Source of the DNA: Branchiostoma floridae
Taxonomy: Eukaryota; Chordata; Leptocardii; Amphioxiformes; Branchiostomatidae
DNA: 64,000 nt
NCBI RefSeq assembly: GCF_000003815.2
Contig: NC_049996.1
Coordinates: 10,956,806 to 11,020,805, forward strand
Direction of reading: 5' to 3'
Of the stretch, positions 26,001-36,698 are shown in pieces. The translations under genes were made by a program, and so were the position numbers. Under the pieces are notes generated by a model, which saw only the letters and a list, made by a program, of their open reading frames with translations, made no database searches and was not told the DNA's origin. Each line of letters starts with the position of its first letter. Within the stretch, counting starts at the first letter, position 1.

Positions 26001-26961
26001 TCCACTTTGTCATGACAATTGGGCCAGCCCAAAGAGAACCCCATGCATGATCCTGCGCGAATTCAAATGTTCTTATTACGCCCAATTCGGTCGCTGTTGA
26101 GACTGAAAAGTGTGGCGCAAGATCAGAGTCAAACCCTGAGTAGATAATCATAATAGAGCTTAGAGAACGTCACTCCTAGAGCAGAGCTCTGGTGCACCGC
26201 AGTATTCTGTGCAGTGAGCGCCCGTGGCTGTGCCGAACTGCGCTGCCAATATCTGCCACCAAATTACGCCACTGTAATAGCCCACAGAAGAAAGGGCCCT
26301 GCGACCCTTACCTAATCGCGGGGCTTGTCACACGGCTAGCTGTCTTCTAACCAGAAAAACGACTCGTCCCGTCAGGGCAAACCGGCACGGTCTTGTCATA
26401 CCCTCGGCTGGCTAGGTCTGGTCTAGCCGATACTGTTCGTGTGACATATCGGTGGTTTAGTCGGTAGTTATCGTCAGCACATTGCGAGATATTCCAATAT
26501 CGCGTTAGTCGACAATAAGCCGTTCTGGTATACTACATACCTGTAGATAGACAACAGACTTGGACGAAGAGACTAGATAAAAGTGCACTTGGGGCTAAAT
26601 ATCAAATAGGAAGTGGCACAACAAAAAGGTACAAAACCGCGCTCGAGGCGCGACGGCGCATCCCTGAGTCACCGTCCTGCGCCCGTCCCTGTCACTGCGC
26701 CGGGAGCTCCTACAGACTCACGGCGTGTTACGGGCATGGTTGGGGTCTCTGAGCACGCCGTATTGAAATAACTCAATGAAGAAAGCTTGTTTTGCACGCT
26801 AGGGGGAGAGATAATTCTATCAGGTGCCGCATTATTACGATACCAGAGACAGACGGAAGACGCACTCACCACCAGCCGGGGGAACCCATGCCGACGTCCG
26901 CCGTCTGAGACCAAATGACGAACAGGAGCAAGACCGACACCTGGCACCGCACTGAATCCAT
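1890..26961 (-). CDS. Wnt3: Wnt3-like secreted signalling protein, 5' part (three exons)
   Basis: Secreted, lipid-modified ligand of the Wnt/beta-catenin pathway. Three minus-strand exons join in frame: 26961-26870, 2448-2354 and 2063-1890, giving residues 1-120. Visible parts: a hydrophobic signal peptide (residues about 8-17), the Wnt3/3a-type segment LAVGPQFSSL followed by CSSIPGLVPRQIRYCRK, EIMPFVADGTKLGI, the family motif ECQHQFRGRRWNC, and SIFGPVLDR, which matches Wnt3/3a rather than other Wnt subfamilies. The last exon ends in phase 1 after GPVLDR, as I recall for the vertebrate Wnt3 exon junction. The exons carrying the palmitoleoylated serine and the C-terminal cysteine-rich part are not in the window. 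Intron 1 is 24.4 kb and intron 2 is 290 bp. ACAD11 lies upstream, transcribed away. Confidence in the two downstream exons is very high; the distant first exon is joined by phase, signal peptide and splice site only. Confidence 0.93.
2191..2363. repeat. 45-bp minisatellite at the Wnt3 exon-2 donor
   Basis: ACTGCAGACC recurs at 2191, 2236, 2281 and 2326 (exact 45-bp steps), and the truncated last unit reaches ACTGC at 2364. Each unit carries CCTTACCT, i.e. AGGTAAGG on the minus strand, the same as the Wnt3 exon-2 donor, so donor-like sequences are repeated through the 290-bp intron. Confidence 0.9.
2354..2448 (-). CDS. Wnt3: Wnt3 coding exon 2
   Basis: A 95-bp exon with acceptor TTTTTTCTGCAG (AG complement at 2449-2450) and donor CAG|GTAAGG (GT complement at 2352-2353); phases 2 in, 1 out. 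It encodes YLAVGPQFSSL, then an unusual basic stretch ASNAGGQGRRWPLV, then CSSIP. Vertebrate Wnt3/3a have LAVGPQYSSLGSQPILCASIP here, so this protein carries roughly nine extra residues. The splice donor sits inside the last unit of a 45-bp tandem repeat that fills much of the following intron. Confidence 0.92.
9540..9869. repeat. Tandem duplication, 155-bp unit
   Basis: GCTTCTGAAGGC starts at 9540 and again at 9695. Both units continue with the same ACCCTCTAATTTTGCTG, GAGGAGCAGAAACATTA and CCACTGATATGTGCCCC blocks, ending near CATCGTCTTTTCAA. Copies differ by several substitutions and small indels, so this is not recent. Confidence 0.85.
10281..10301. repeat. 21-bp palindrome, CAAGGAGGTT family
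   Basis: A near-perfect palindrome of CAAGGAGGTT and its complement with one central base. The same motif recurs at 29009-29028 (perfect), 32248-32270 and 50533-50560, suggesting a dispersed mini-palindrome or collapsed MITE family. Confidence 0.75.
12995..13235. repeat. Nested tandem repeat with MITE remnants
   Basis: GTTAGTCAT(A/C)GCGGTTACA starts at 12995, 13026, 13129 and 13206. Between copies are two related inserts beginning CTCCAAG and containing GGGGGATAGATCGAAACC (about 13065-13117 and 13159-13193), resembling the CTCCAAGCAGAGGTT element ends found elsewhere. It looks like insertion followed by local duplication. Confidence 0.7.
15590..15780. repeat. Dispersed repeat shared with 39330-39480
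   Basis: Shares the blocks AGAAACAGTCTCCTG and TCTTGAACCCCACTG (approximately) with the segment in ACAD11 intron 5. Spacing is similar in both, so they appear to be copies of one interspersed element, possibly a SINE. No coding capacity. Confidence 0.45.
17356..17385. repeat. 30-bp near-perfect palindrome
   Basis: CAAGGACGTTACATT followed by its complement with a single central mismatch. A related imperfect copy lies at about 19978-20016. The ends CAAGGA/TCCTTG match those of the CAAGGAGGTT palindromes, hinting at a common family. Confidence 0.7.
17876..18070. repeat. Interspersed repeat, CTACCAGACTGGCTACGC family, copy 1
   Basis: Starts TCTACCAGACTGGCTACGC and includes GGGAGAAAATTTGCCAG, GGTTGGTCGG and CGAATTCTACGATTCCCGTA. 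The same blocks in the same order occur at about 20317-20490 and 23421-23730. No open frame of note; probably a non-autonomous transposable element. Confidence 0.65.
19425..19710. repeat. Degenerate tandem array, about 37-45 bp unit
   Basis: Repeated, diverged blocks of (C/T)TACGTGTACAGGAT plus GTCAGAACGAC at 19441, 19478 and onward. Unit length drifts through indels. No coding potential; an old minisatellite in Wnt3 intron 1. Confidence 0.65.
20317..20490. repeat. Interspersed repeat, CTACCAGACTGGCTACGC family, copy 2
   Basis: Begins AGTCTCTACCAGTCTGACTACGC and repeats the GGAAGAATAGTCTGCCAG, GTTGGTCGTGGACT and CGAATTCTACGATCCC blocks of copy 1 (17876-18070), diverged but collinear. Confidence 0.65.
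23421..23731. repeat. Interspersed repeat, copy 3, with nested TIR insert
   Basis: Same family as 17876 and 20317, interrupted within GAATTCTA by an insert bounded by exact 15-bp inverted ends TAGTCTCTACCAGAC (23547-23561) and GTCTGGTAGAGACTA (23657-23671). The insert is about 125 bp and noncoding; it looks like a separate small MITE. Confidence 0.7.
25455..25735. repeat. Degenerate tandem array, CTGTTTACGAGACTAG unit
   Basis: Five diverged copies of C(C/G)TGTTTACGAG(A/G)CTAG at about 25462, 25543, 25603, 25651 and 25705, alternating with GCATTGAAAAGAGAATG. Spacing 49-81 bp. Lies about 1.1 kb inside Wnt3 intron 1 from the first exon. Confidence 0.65.
26870..26961 (-). CDS. Wnt3: Wnt3 coding exon 1 (signal peptide)
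   Basis: Starts at the ATG whose complement is 26959-26961 and encodes 30 residues plus two bases: a short polar start, a hydrophobic core (VSVLLLFVIW) and a small/polar stretch typical of a cleavable signal peptide, ending GSPGW. The donor reads TG|GTGAGT (GT at 26868-26869), phase 2. The first base of the next exon completes a tryptophan codon, so the join reads W-W-Y-L-A-V-G, like the W-W-S-L-A-V-G junction I recall from vertebrate WNT3A, which is split at the same codon position. A longer open frame (26669-27187, minus) overlaps it in another frame and does not look like protein. Join to the next exon is inferred across 24.4 kb. Confidence 0.85.
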
Positions 26962-27126
26962 AACGCGCTCGGGAGTACTTCCAATGGGATGCCGAAAAAC
27001 CTGCTCGGTCGACACGGTAGCTCACTCGCACCCGGCTGCGGTCAAACCTCCGATAATAGCGCCACTCAAGAATGCCTCCAAAAGTTAAAGCAGCGAAAAT
27101 GAGGGAGGCCCCCCGCGGGCCACGGG

Positions 27127-27156
27127 ATTGGCTGTCCCGCGGGAGAACCGACCAAT
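27127..27156 (-). promoter_or_regulatory. Paired CCAAT boxes upstream of Wnt3
   Basis: Two NF-Y-type sites in opposite orientations: ATTGGCTG from 27127 and CCAATCAG from 27152, 170-200 bp upstream of the Wnt3 start codon. Between and beside them are GC-rich palindromic bits (CCCGCGGG around 27111 and 27136). The surrounding 26640-27250 is clearly richer in G+C and CpG than the rest of the window, as expected of a CpG-rich promoter. No convincing TATA box was seen. The transcription start cannot be placed from sequence alone. Confidence 0.5.
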
Positions 27157-29008
27157 CAGAAGGGAGGGTTTCCCCGCCACGGGGCATCTACAAATCGGTA
27201 AGCATGTCGTGTCAATCACGGCTGCCACCCAGGCTCAGTCCGGCCTTTAAATCGATACCAAACCTCGCCCATGCAAACTTCCCATTCACCACAACCCCTG
27301 CGCCTTTCCTCAAGTGGAAAAACACAAACACAGACCACAACAGTCGACCCCCGTCCGAGCTTACGGCGCGCTGGCAATGGGATTAGGCTCTAAAACCTTT
27401 CTAAATATTACACTCGATTGCGGATAATCCTTACAAAAACCACAAACGGCGAGCGCCCCGTGTGTGCGATACTTTACAGCCTATACAAGAGTTCATAGCA
27501 GCTCCATAAACCGTGTCAGAGTTGATGTTCGGCCCATAAAGATGGATATCGGGGTGAGAGTTTTGCACAAGAATCCGACGACTCGTCACCGCTGCCCCGC
27601 CCCTAGGACAGCCCTTTATGTTGTCCTGTCGTGTACCTAGTTCACACCTGTCTGAGAAAGGTCTGTCTTCGCACCTCTGCCATTCAGGTGAGCTTGTCCG
27701 ATAGCACCGCGTCGTTGCGCTGGAGTCATCGGGACTGGGTCCTTTGTTGGTCCGTCTGAGACCGTGCATGTGAATGGAGCCGTTCACACCAGGCCGGTTT
27801 TGCATAGCACTCTTATCATCACAAATCAAGCCATAAAACAGTTGTCAGCCCGGCTCTAAGTGGGAACAATTGTCGACGTCCCAACGCAAATGCAAGTAGT
27901 CATAAAAATCGAGTCAAATCTGACTGGAAAGTCGATTTACAGCCAATTAACACATAATTGTGCTAATGCTGAAAATGGCACATGTTATTTCTTTGAAATT
28001 ATGCATGCCAGCGTCCTTATGATAATGGCGCACAAGTTGTTCTATAGACCATTTTCTCGAAAACTTTTAATCAACAACGCCAAAGTTTGACTTCTGTTCT
28101 GAGGCAGTTTTCTGTGCAAGCTAACTTACATTTCTGTCAGTTTTGAGTGAATATTAATTGTAGCGTATCATTTGTGAAGTCACATGCACGCTGCTCAGAC
28201 TACTGTAAAGTTGGGTGGTCTTTGTTTCCACATCACAACCGTCACTAATACGGACCCCTCACAGCTACCGGGTTTACACGAACTGCCGAGGCCAGGCCCC
28301 GATAGCGATCTGAAACCATGCTACTGTTGATGATTCGCTCTGTTTGGGTGTTTATATCACACACAATGCGTACTTCAACCCCCTGTTTATGTTTAATTAC
28401 ATATTTATAAGAACCCTGTTTCGCCAAGTCCCCCGTGACTGCGCGTCTATTCAATAGACCTGAATGAGTTTGTTTGGTGGACTTTTCAACTCCGTTTCTC
28501 CGGGCAGGCGGTTATTGTGGCGGGAAGAATGGGATGGGAACAGATTAGAACGGATCATTTCTCCGGTAAAATGGCGGGCTGCAGTCCTGTAGGGTCCCCG
28601 GGCAGGGAGGCGTTATTATCCGGGGTAAGACCGTGGCAGTGTGCTGTATTGGAACGCCATTTCTCCCGCAGAGTTCGGCACATTTCACATTCCTCCCCGC
28701 CACCCCGCTGGTTAAATCGCACGGTCTGAAAGAAAAGTTGTTTAAAATGTTTATATGTCCAACTATCAGCGCTGACCTCGCTGTGACCAAAATGCTTGGT
28801 AGGTTCAAGGAGCTTTTGTAGGTTGAAAAAATATGGGAAGAGAAGAATCGTCTTTTAATTTGGGGAAAAGTTGTTTCTTATTTATGGAAGAGAGATAATC
28901 TCCTAGCAGACATACGGCTTTGCCTTGTTCTAGGGTGTCTTAATTTTTTTAGCGTTTCATCTTTCAAATAACGCTTGAAAATGTAAAAAGAGGTAACTCA
29001 ATCAACTT

Positions 29009-29028
29009 CAAGGAGGTTAACCTCCTTG
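29009..29028. repeat. 20-bp perfect palindrome, CAAGGAGGTT family
   Basis: CAAGGAGGTTAACCTCCTTG is its own reverse complement. Sister of the 10281 copy, without the central base. Confidence 0.8.
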
Positions 29029-29699
29029 ATCAACTTGAAGCCTTACGTCTGCTTGGAGATTAGTATTGAGAAACAGCGTTATTATGCAATGCAAGAAAAG
29101 CACAACGTTCTTTTTATACAGAGCACAGTCAGTCCCCCACTGTTGAGATGTTTCGAATTTTGATATGGCTTTGGTAGCTATAGTAGGCGACCCCAGCAAC
29201 TATCTTACTTGGCTTTCTTTTTACATTATTCTTGCGTTATTACTTTTATCATCCTTGGGTTTGCAACGTCAAGATGGACATCCATACTCGGTGACATTCG
29301 GCAATATTCGGTGATCTTCGGACTCCAAACGTGAGGTTTCGGGTCCGATCGGGACGAGTCGTGTCGCTGACGGTGAGGACTAATGTATTCATTGGGAAAC
29401 TCGCAGCTTTTATGATTGGACAGTGAACAACTGAAATAAACATACTAGTAGACCAACCTATAAACGTGTCCAAGTCAGTTGATCATGTTCAGTTTTTTTT
29501 TAATGAATAAAGGCATTTATTACACATTTTTGCCACATTGGGCTAAGTACAGGCCACAACAAAACATTTTGAACATATATATATCTACCAGGTACAAAAT
29601 AAAACATATTATGAATAAAATATATTTAAAACTATATTGCAAAGCTCAACTAAAGCAGCCTCAGAGGTAAGTTTTTTCTCCTGGTTTCACCTTTTTTTT

Positions 29700-29860
29700 T
29701 CACTGGGGACCCCGGTTCAATCCTGGGCCTTGTAGGGCGTCTCGGTTGGGGCTGCACCCGTCTTTCGGATGGGGCGTACAAATGGGGGTCCTGTGTTGGA
29801 GGGGGCGCCTTGTGCAGGGCCGTACAGTCGGCATACCGGGACAGGACAAGTCATATCATC
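29700..29860 (+). mobile_element. SINE-like element
   Basis: Contains a B-box-like GGTTCAATCC (29714-29723) in CCCGGTTCAATCCTGGGCC and, downstream, GTCTTTCGGATGGGGCGTAC, a sequence type I associate with deuterostome SINE bodies. No A box was found with confidence, so this may be a 5'-truncated copy. Confidence 0.45.
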
Positions 29861-32681
29861 CACACACTTGTCACCAGGTCAGGTAATTACGGCTGTAATC
29901 CGGGGTCACTTGACTCGAGGCGGTCCTTCCCTACTTGAGAGACAATACGAGGAAAATGCGACGTAAGAACAGAGTTAGAATGCTGCAGCTGGCTCTGCGG
30001 TACCTGGCTCTTCAACATTCTTTCACTGCGTGCAGCATTCTGTACAAACGAGAGCACACGAGATGACTCAGAGAAGATTAGAAGACATGGCGGCGATCTG
30101 TAAGACTCCGACATAATTGACTTTAATTGTTCTCAATTGTCGCGCCCAGTTGAGTGGAAATTCAAATTGAAAATAACAATTTGTCACAGGTACATACATA
30201 CCTGCATGCCATCGGCAAACTTTGAACAAGGAGAAAAAAGAGAACAGATATATCTATGACAAAAATCCATTGTATTCTAACAGTACAATTATTTTCTATG
30301 GTATTGTCTTGAAAGTGAGACTACAAGTTTGTCACACATTGTTGTTTGTTTCGCCTACGGAATCATGATTGTTGTATGTCGCCAAATGGAATAAATCAGA
30401 CACTTTGATGTGGTTAAACCGCCCCCCTCCCCTCACCACTTCACAGGAGGACCGAGGGTGTGACGTCACAGGACAGGTATCCTGACATGACGGTGTGTGA
30501 CAGCAGGGATTGGTGACGTATTGTGCGTGGCCCACGGGGGTGAGGCCGGGTTTTGGCGGGAATTAATGACCGGTAGTGTCGTCTGTGAGTCGGGCACAGT
30601 GGGGAGTCGTGTAAAACAGCACAACTACGTATTAAAGTTTACAGGTATATGTGTCATCCTAGTTGTGGGACTGTCCTAGTTGTCGGTTACCTGACAAAAC
30701 AAAACAAAACAAAACAAAACACATAAAAAGCCACACAAAAAGCGAGCTAAATGTCGCAGGAATGAAGAAAAAAGAGTTCTCAAGTCAAAATCAGGCAATA
30801 ATAGTACACTTTTCACTTTGGCATTGAGTATTTCATTATCTGAATGTCCATGACGCAAATTCAAGTTTTATTGTTTGCTGGAGTTGTGACGCTGTTGTAG
30901 GATTCCATTGAGAATAATGATGTGTACATGTATATATTCACCAGTATAACGTGAAGTAAAGACAACATTTATTTAAAGCTAGATGTCATCAGCTCGAGAA
31001 ATTTCATCACCTCGGCATGTTCCGGACCAACCATCAACATCCGGGACCTCCTGCCGAGAAAATTAGCCACATCTTTTCTTCTGACATGTACACAAACTAC
31101 ATAGCTGTCATACAAGCACTGTGTGGTCACAACTATCTCTTATACTATGTGGAATCGTAGGAATATGAAATGATATATGAAAAAGAAAAGGATTATTAGA
31201 AATGGCAGAATGGTAAGAAATCTTCAAATAGAAAAGAAATAAATACTAACATTACTAACGTTAGAACATTGTATTCTTCTTCTTTATCAACAAATTAAAT
31301 TCAAGTACAGTGGAACTTTTTTGCCTATTCGTGTCAAAGCCACATAAACAAACGGACGAACAAACAAAAGCAGAATTACGAAACGAAACAGAATCACGAA
31401 AATACTAGTAGTCGGACTGTAAGCCTGCTATTTCTGGATCCAACTCAACAGTCAATAGAATTAGAAAGTTTTTTACGGAATTCCGGAATGCCTTTCCCGG
31501 TAATTGACAGACATCCGTCTATTTTGTAAATATATCGAACTATTTTTTCCTTGTCCCGTGCCATCGCTCATATCGTGTGGACTAGATCGGGTGTCATCCC
31601 GACTATTGTGTTATATATTAGCTGAGGAAAAAATGAGGTCAGTTGTAGAAGAGGCGGGACTTTGATGTCCGTCAGGAGTAGACAACAACAAAAGGCGCGA
31701 TGTTCATTTGTCTTGTCTTACCTGTGACAAAACACAGGTGCCCGGGATAATTAACGTGCGCTGTTGTGAGCAATGGAACCATGATAAAACACTAGCTGGC
31801 TACTTAAAGGTCGAGGTTCTATGTTAAGCATGTATCACAATCTATTGTGTATTCAGTTCATAGTTTACTCGTAAATGTACATGTATTTTCGAAAAGTTAT
31901 CCTATCTACCACAGGCGTCGCTGAAACTGGCCATTGAAGGACGAACTAAATTTTAAGATCATTTGATATGTTCTTCTGCACAATATATGATATTCGTGTA
32001 TTATCGAATAATGGAATGTAATGTAACATGGATTTAGCCAGGTAGCACATGAACACACGACAAACAGCCCTGCCCATGCTTTTGATTCCAAGTTTCCATG
32101 ACGAAAAATCAAGTTTTGTTCAGTCTATACCTTGTGAACTTTCTGCCTGTAGTTTCCGACAGTTCCGCTAGAAGCGCTGTAGTACGGGACGAGTTCCATA
32201 TCAGACGACACTACGGACTCCTCTTCCAAATGAAGTTTGCCAATCAGCAAGGAGGTTTTAAACCTCATTGATCAAGGACATGGAGTATAGTATCTCCTTG
32301 ACCAAAGATAGAACTTCCTTGCCTTGACAGAAGCTTCCACACTCCAACTGGACCCGCCTAGACAGGACAAGAGGAAACAATTATCAACCACAGGAATGAC
32401 GAGCCGACAGGTAAAATCTCAGGTTCTAGAAGATAAACGACTTTGTCTCGGAACTGGGACGTCCGCAATTACCTGTCTGTGGGAAGAACAACCCGGAAGT
32501 CTTACAGCATTCCGCGAACTGTTCGGGACATCCGAGAATCACATCAGAATGGAATGTGGAGGTGGGAATGTTCCCGATGTAATAACACACCTTCAAGTAT
32601 GGCATCTTTTTGAGAGAGGGTATTGTTTGAACTCTATGTAGTAGCTATATGCAAGGAGGTTTAAAAAATCAATATATGTTA

Positions 32682-32855
32682 CTCTCCAAGCAGAGTTTCG
32701 GCTCCGGCTTTTTTATGTGGGTTTAGGCGTTCCATCGGGCTTTCTGTTTTGTAGTATTTTTGACTGGAGGACATAAAGAACAGCACAAAATAGAAAGCCC
32801 GATAAAAACGCCTAAACCCACGTCAACAGCCGGAGCCGAACCTCTGCTTGGAGAG
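32682..32855. mobile_element. MITE with long inverted ends, CTCCAAGCAGAG family
   Basis: Left arm CTCTCCAAGCAGAGTTTCGG with CTCCGGC; right arm GCCGGAG with CCGAACCTCTGCTTGGAGAG. Inner arms GTGGGTTTAGGCGTT / ACGCCTAAACCCAC and CGGGCTTTCT / AGAAAGCCCG also pair, so nearly the whole 174 bp can fold back. Shares its ends with 62547-62649 and with remnants near 3380 and 13065. Confidence 0.85.
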
Positions 32856-35800
32856 CAGCTATATATTAGACTTACTAATTAAATAGAGTTCCATAAACTT
32901 GCTCATTTCCCATTCAGCCCAAGAAAAGTCTTGACACCCATCTTATCTTTTATCAAAGCTGTACCACTCCTCTTTAAGTTGTAGATATATGATATCGCTT
33001 AATATGATATGTATCACTGATAACCAAAGATGCATGTTAGGAAACATTAACGAATTTATGTCGACAGAACATTATGGTATCTTTCTTTGACCTTTACAAT
33101 ATATAAATGCCAGAGACAGCATCGCTAACAATGCTTAGTATCATCCAATCTCTCATTGGATATCAGGAAATTTGAAATCGCACATAACTTTAGCAATGTC
33201 TTCATAATGAATAAATGAATTTATTGCTCAACAATCGCACAGGGTACAATGTATGGCAACCAATAACAGATAATAGGTATACACTGACAATGATACTAAG
33301 AGGCTACATACAAAACAACAACAAAACATTATCGATAACAGTACAGTTATGTATGAGCAATCTAGTCTCGCATTTGGGATACATTATAAAGAAACTGGCC
33401 TACGTAGACGGATATATGAGTTGAACATGAGAGTTTATATCTTCAGCTTATAACCTGGACACCTGTGGGTTTGTAAAGGGTGTTAATTTACGTGCCCAGG
33501 TTTATAACTGCGAGTAATGGGGTGATAATGACAGGGCACACGCTTCAGGGGTCGTTATTACATGGTCATGAGAGTGACCGCCACAAAACACAGGGTATTA
33601 TTAGAATTCCTATATATGGTTGTAACAGTTAGGTGATTATTGTCTCGCCAGGTGTTGATACTAAAGTCATCATACATTCACTGTTCCTTTTCATCTCGCA
33701 TACGATTCAACATGAGCCAGAGCCACTTCCGAAAAGCTCCCATTATTGATGCATCTGAGCCACTTAATGCAGATGCAGTCCTACTCTACCAGAGTTTATT
33801 AAATGTGTTTTTTTTTTTTAAATTTGAAATTCGCACTGTTTGCGGTTACAAAGAGAACATAGCAAAGAAATTAATTTCGCAAACCATGGAGCCAGGCCAG
33901 AAGGGTGCGTCAAGAAACCTTGCTAAGTTGCTCCCACCACAACGAAGGTAAGAATCAAGAAAACGTACATGGCAATAAATAATTGTGAAATGCCCTGCGA
34001 TATTCATTAGAATAAAATCGTAGCATAAAATTGACAATTAGGATCACACAAAAGCAACCTTTGTAATTTTGGGTGATGAGAACACCAAAGTTCCCTCAGG
34101 GTTGAAAGGTTATAACCTCTGACATCCACAGGTACTGAAAACTCATCACACTCACATCTCACACTGTTCGATTAACCGTTCCACACAGAGTTGCCTTTAT
34201 ATGTGAGTGCCAGGTGTAATGAGGCAGTTTACTGCAGCGCTATTTCTATAACAAAAGCGAACAGTGTTTGTGCTAACGACATGATGGTGCAGACATCAGT
34301 TAAACCAGGCGGAGAATTTTTGATCCTGTCCTCCGGCAATGTCGGCACAGAGATCTTTCTGAACGAAACGTCAGGGAACAAACACAAAACAAACATTAAC
34401 ACGTTACCTTGTGTTCCATACAATACCATAGGAAACCATTAGAATGGCCCTGCGGATATGGAAATTATCACAAATGGTAACCTGAGCTTTTATACAGAGA
34501 CGACAAATCTCTATTATTAGTATAACCTTGACCTCACGAGCAAAAACTTACATATGACGGCCTAATATGCAACAAGTAAGAACTGGACTTTTGAGGGAAA
34601 TTCAACATTCTACGATATGCATTAAAAATAGTTAAGCCCCATTTAAAGAGTACAAGAGACAAAGGGCAGACATAAGGTCTAACCTTTACCAATCTGACAG
34701 CTAGACTGGTTTGTGTTGATATTTTATACCCCTGGATTTGCTCAATCACGATAGGGTGCAGATTGGGCCTTAGATAATGATCTGGGATGTAGGCGATTGC
34801 TCGTGAGGTTATCCTAGTGAGGTCATGAGTTGATCATGAAAACGTGCACGTGAGATGATCGGAGATGTGATAACTTGCGTCGACTCACACATCCCTTTGT
34901 ATTCGGCAGCTATCATGGTAAACGGTTCCAGTGTAGTTGCAGCACAGACATTCTTAATATAGAATAGTTGTTTTAAACATAAATCATGGGTATCCATCAT
35001 GAAGGCGCACTGCATTAGTTTCCAATTTACGCCCATGCTCTTATGGGCAAAGTCGTCAGGTGAGAAAAGACACAACAGGCAAGGAAGATAGCTTTACTGT
35101 ACACGTTGCAGATATGAAACAAAATAACAAGTGGCGCTGCTGACCGTTTGCGTTTGGGAACTACACGACAGGACACACTAGTACATAGGAAGAGATCAGG
35201 AACACTACTTCATTAAAGTGGTCTCTTATCTCTTCTATTATTAGAATTCAACAGTTTCTATTTTTGAAGCACTTTGGCGTGCAAGACCCCTTTCCCGACA
35301 AAGGTCGACGGAAATTCTATCATCCCACATAATACCGTAACTACCCTGTTCCAACTAGGAAAATCATCGTCTGGGGTGTGGTTTGATCATGTAATTGTTG
35401 AAGGACAGGGAGAGAGAGAGAGAGACTGGGAGAGGAAGACAGCCGGAGAAGGACACTGGGCTCTTAAGGGTGTCAAGGTCACCTTGTAGCAGTCTCATAT
35501 TTAAACCATTGAAGGATTTGGCTACACGGATGAAATTCCTGTCATAGTTTCACGGTGATACGATAAGGAGAAGGCTTAGTTCTGGACAATTAGGTCTTAC
35601 ACCTGTCAAGGACACACCCTGTGTTTACGGAATTAACGTGCGATAGAGGATATCACAAATCATCTTAGTCATTGGACAAGAAGGTCAACGGTTTAGAAGG
35701 TGTTTTGGGTTTAACAAGATAAAATGTTGAATGTTCTATTGCTTTTGCTTCTTGGCTTTGACAAACGGACGATTTAACATTGTAACGTTAAATAAAGCAT

Positions 35801-36573
35801 TCAGAATGATTTGGCTGTCATCACGAATGAGCATTTGCAACATACATTGTTGATCAGCCCAATGGTACATACAGGGACATTTGCTGAACATGATCTCTTT
35901 AGTCTCGCTTGAATTGTAGGCGGGAATTTCGGCTGTGATATTCGGTAAGATCTGGACCTGTCGCCCTTGGTGACCCTTGTGTCTAGACCGTCCTTGGACA
36001 CAACACCTGGGTCTTATATATAAACCCTTTGACGTCAGCCTGAGCATTTTTATCCGAAAATTGCTCATATCGGATATCTATGTCAACACCATAGACAATT
36101 TTCTTACCACTGAAAATGTGATATTGTATTTCATTGGTTGTCATCAAATGCGCGAGCTGTTTAAGCAAAGCATGTTATGTTTGAAAGATTATGATTCATG
36201 GTGAAAATTTGCTCTAGATGACAAGATGGTAGAGTAACAGAGTACAAGACTATGTACAATGTATTATTGGGCTGAAACAATGCCCTGCAGTTTGTAAATG
36301 AGTTGCATAGTGTCGCTGTGATACCGCAAAGTTCTTCTTTGTGAAATACTTTGGAAGAATCCAGTCATAAAAGTGTCGTAGAATTTCATTGATTCTAATA
36401 AAACAAACATCTTAGCACTTGATAATTAGCATATCATTTATGAATTACTCATTTTGTTCACTGTTGTTTTATGTGTTGAAAGCTCCTCGGTGTGTCTCAC
36501 TCAAAGCCTCAAAGCCTCAAAGGTGTGCAGGTGTGCGGGACCCTTTCCAAATATTGGTAGATTCCATCCCAAC

Positions 36574-36698
36574 ATGGCGGACACAACAGAACTTCGGACC
36601 GCCCACCGGTTCGATGTGGACCGTCTTCATGCCCATCTCCTCAAATACGTGCCAGGTTTTCCTCAGCAAAACGAACAACTGGTCGTCAAGCAGTTCAG
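36574..36698 (+). CDS. ACAD11: ACAD11 coding exon 1
   Basis: Residues 1-41 ([14 protein letters not shown]...) plus two bases. The start ATG has a good context (AAC before, G after) and is the first in-frame ATG; the frame stays open upstream without another ATG. Donor AG|GTACAA. The start has no obvious mitochondrial presequence: acidic residues occur early (Asp3, Glu6). Confidence 0.9.

Larger units (their letters stand above)
2449..26869 (-). other. Wnt3 intron 1, 24.4 kb, repeat-rich
   Basis: Bounded by the exon-1 donor (26868-26869) and exon-2 acceptor (2449-2450). I see no nested gene: open frames are short, without recognisable domains or splice patterns. Content is dispersed palindromes, MITE-like elements, two degenerate tandem arrays and fragments of SINEs, listed separately. 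Large first introns of developmental ligand genes often hold enhancers, but none can be named from this sequence alone. Confidence 0.75.
27200..36573. other. Intergenic region between Wnt3 and ACAD11
   Basis: Shared upstream region of two divergent genes. No conserved protein segment was recognised on either strand. It holds palindromes, a SINE-like segment, an (AAAAC)n run at about 30692-30720 and a clear MITE at 32682-32855. Untranslated first exons of either gene could lie here but cannot be recognised. Confidence 0.65.

Noticed and set aside
26669-27187. Minus-strand 172-residue open frame over the Wnt3 first exon
   Set aside because: It reads the signal-peptide exon in a different frame, has no recognisable domain and crosses GC-rich promoter-like DNA where long open frames arise by chance.
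27431-27829. 132-residue minus-strand frame upstream of Wnt3
   Set aside because: Low-complexity, Arg/Ser-rich translation without family features in GC-richer flanking DNA; not supported as a gene.
29714-29723. tRNA gene suggested by a B box
   Set aside because: No matching A box or cloverleaf could be drawn; better explained as a SINE fragment.
32324-32641. 105-residue plus-strand frame in the intergenic region
   Set aside because: No domain or homologous feel, and ends next to a repeat; treated as noise.
36454-36573. Possible 40-residue N-terminal extension of ACAD11
   Set aside because: The frame is open but begins at TTG with no in-frame ATG before 36574, which has a good start context.
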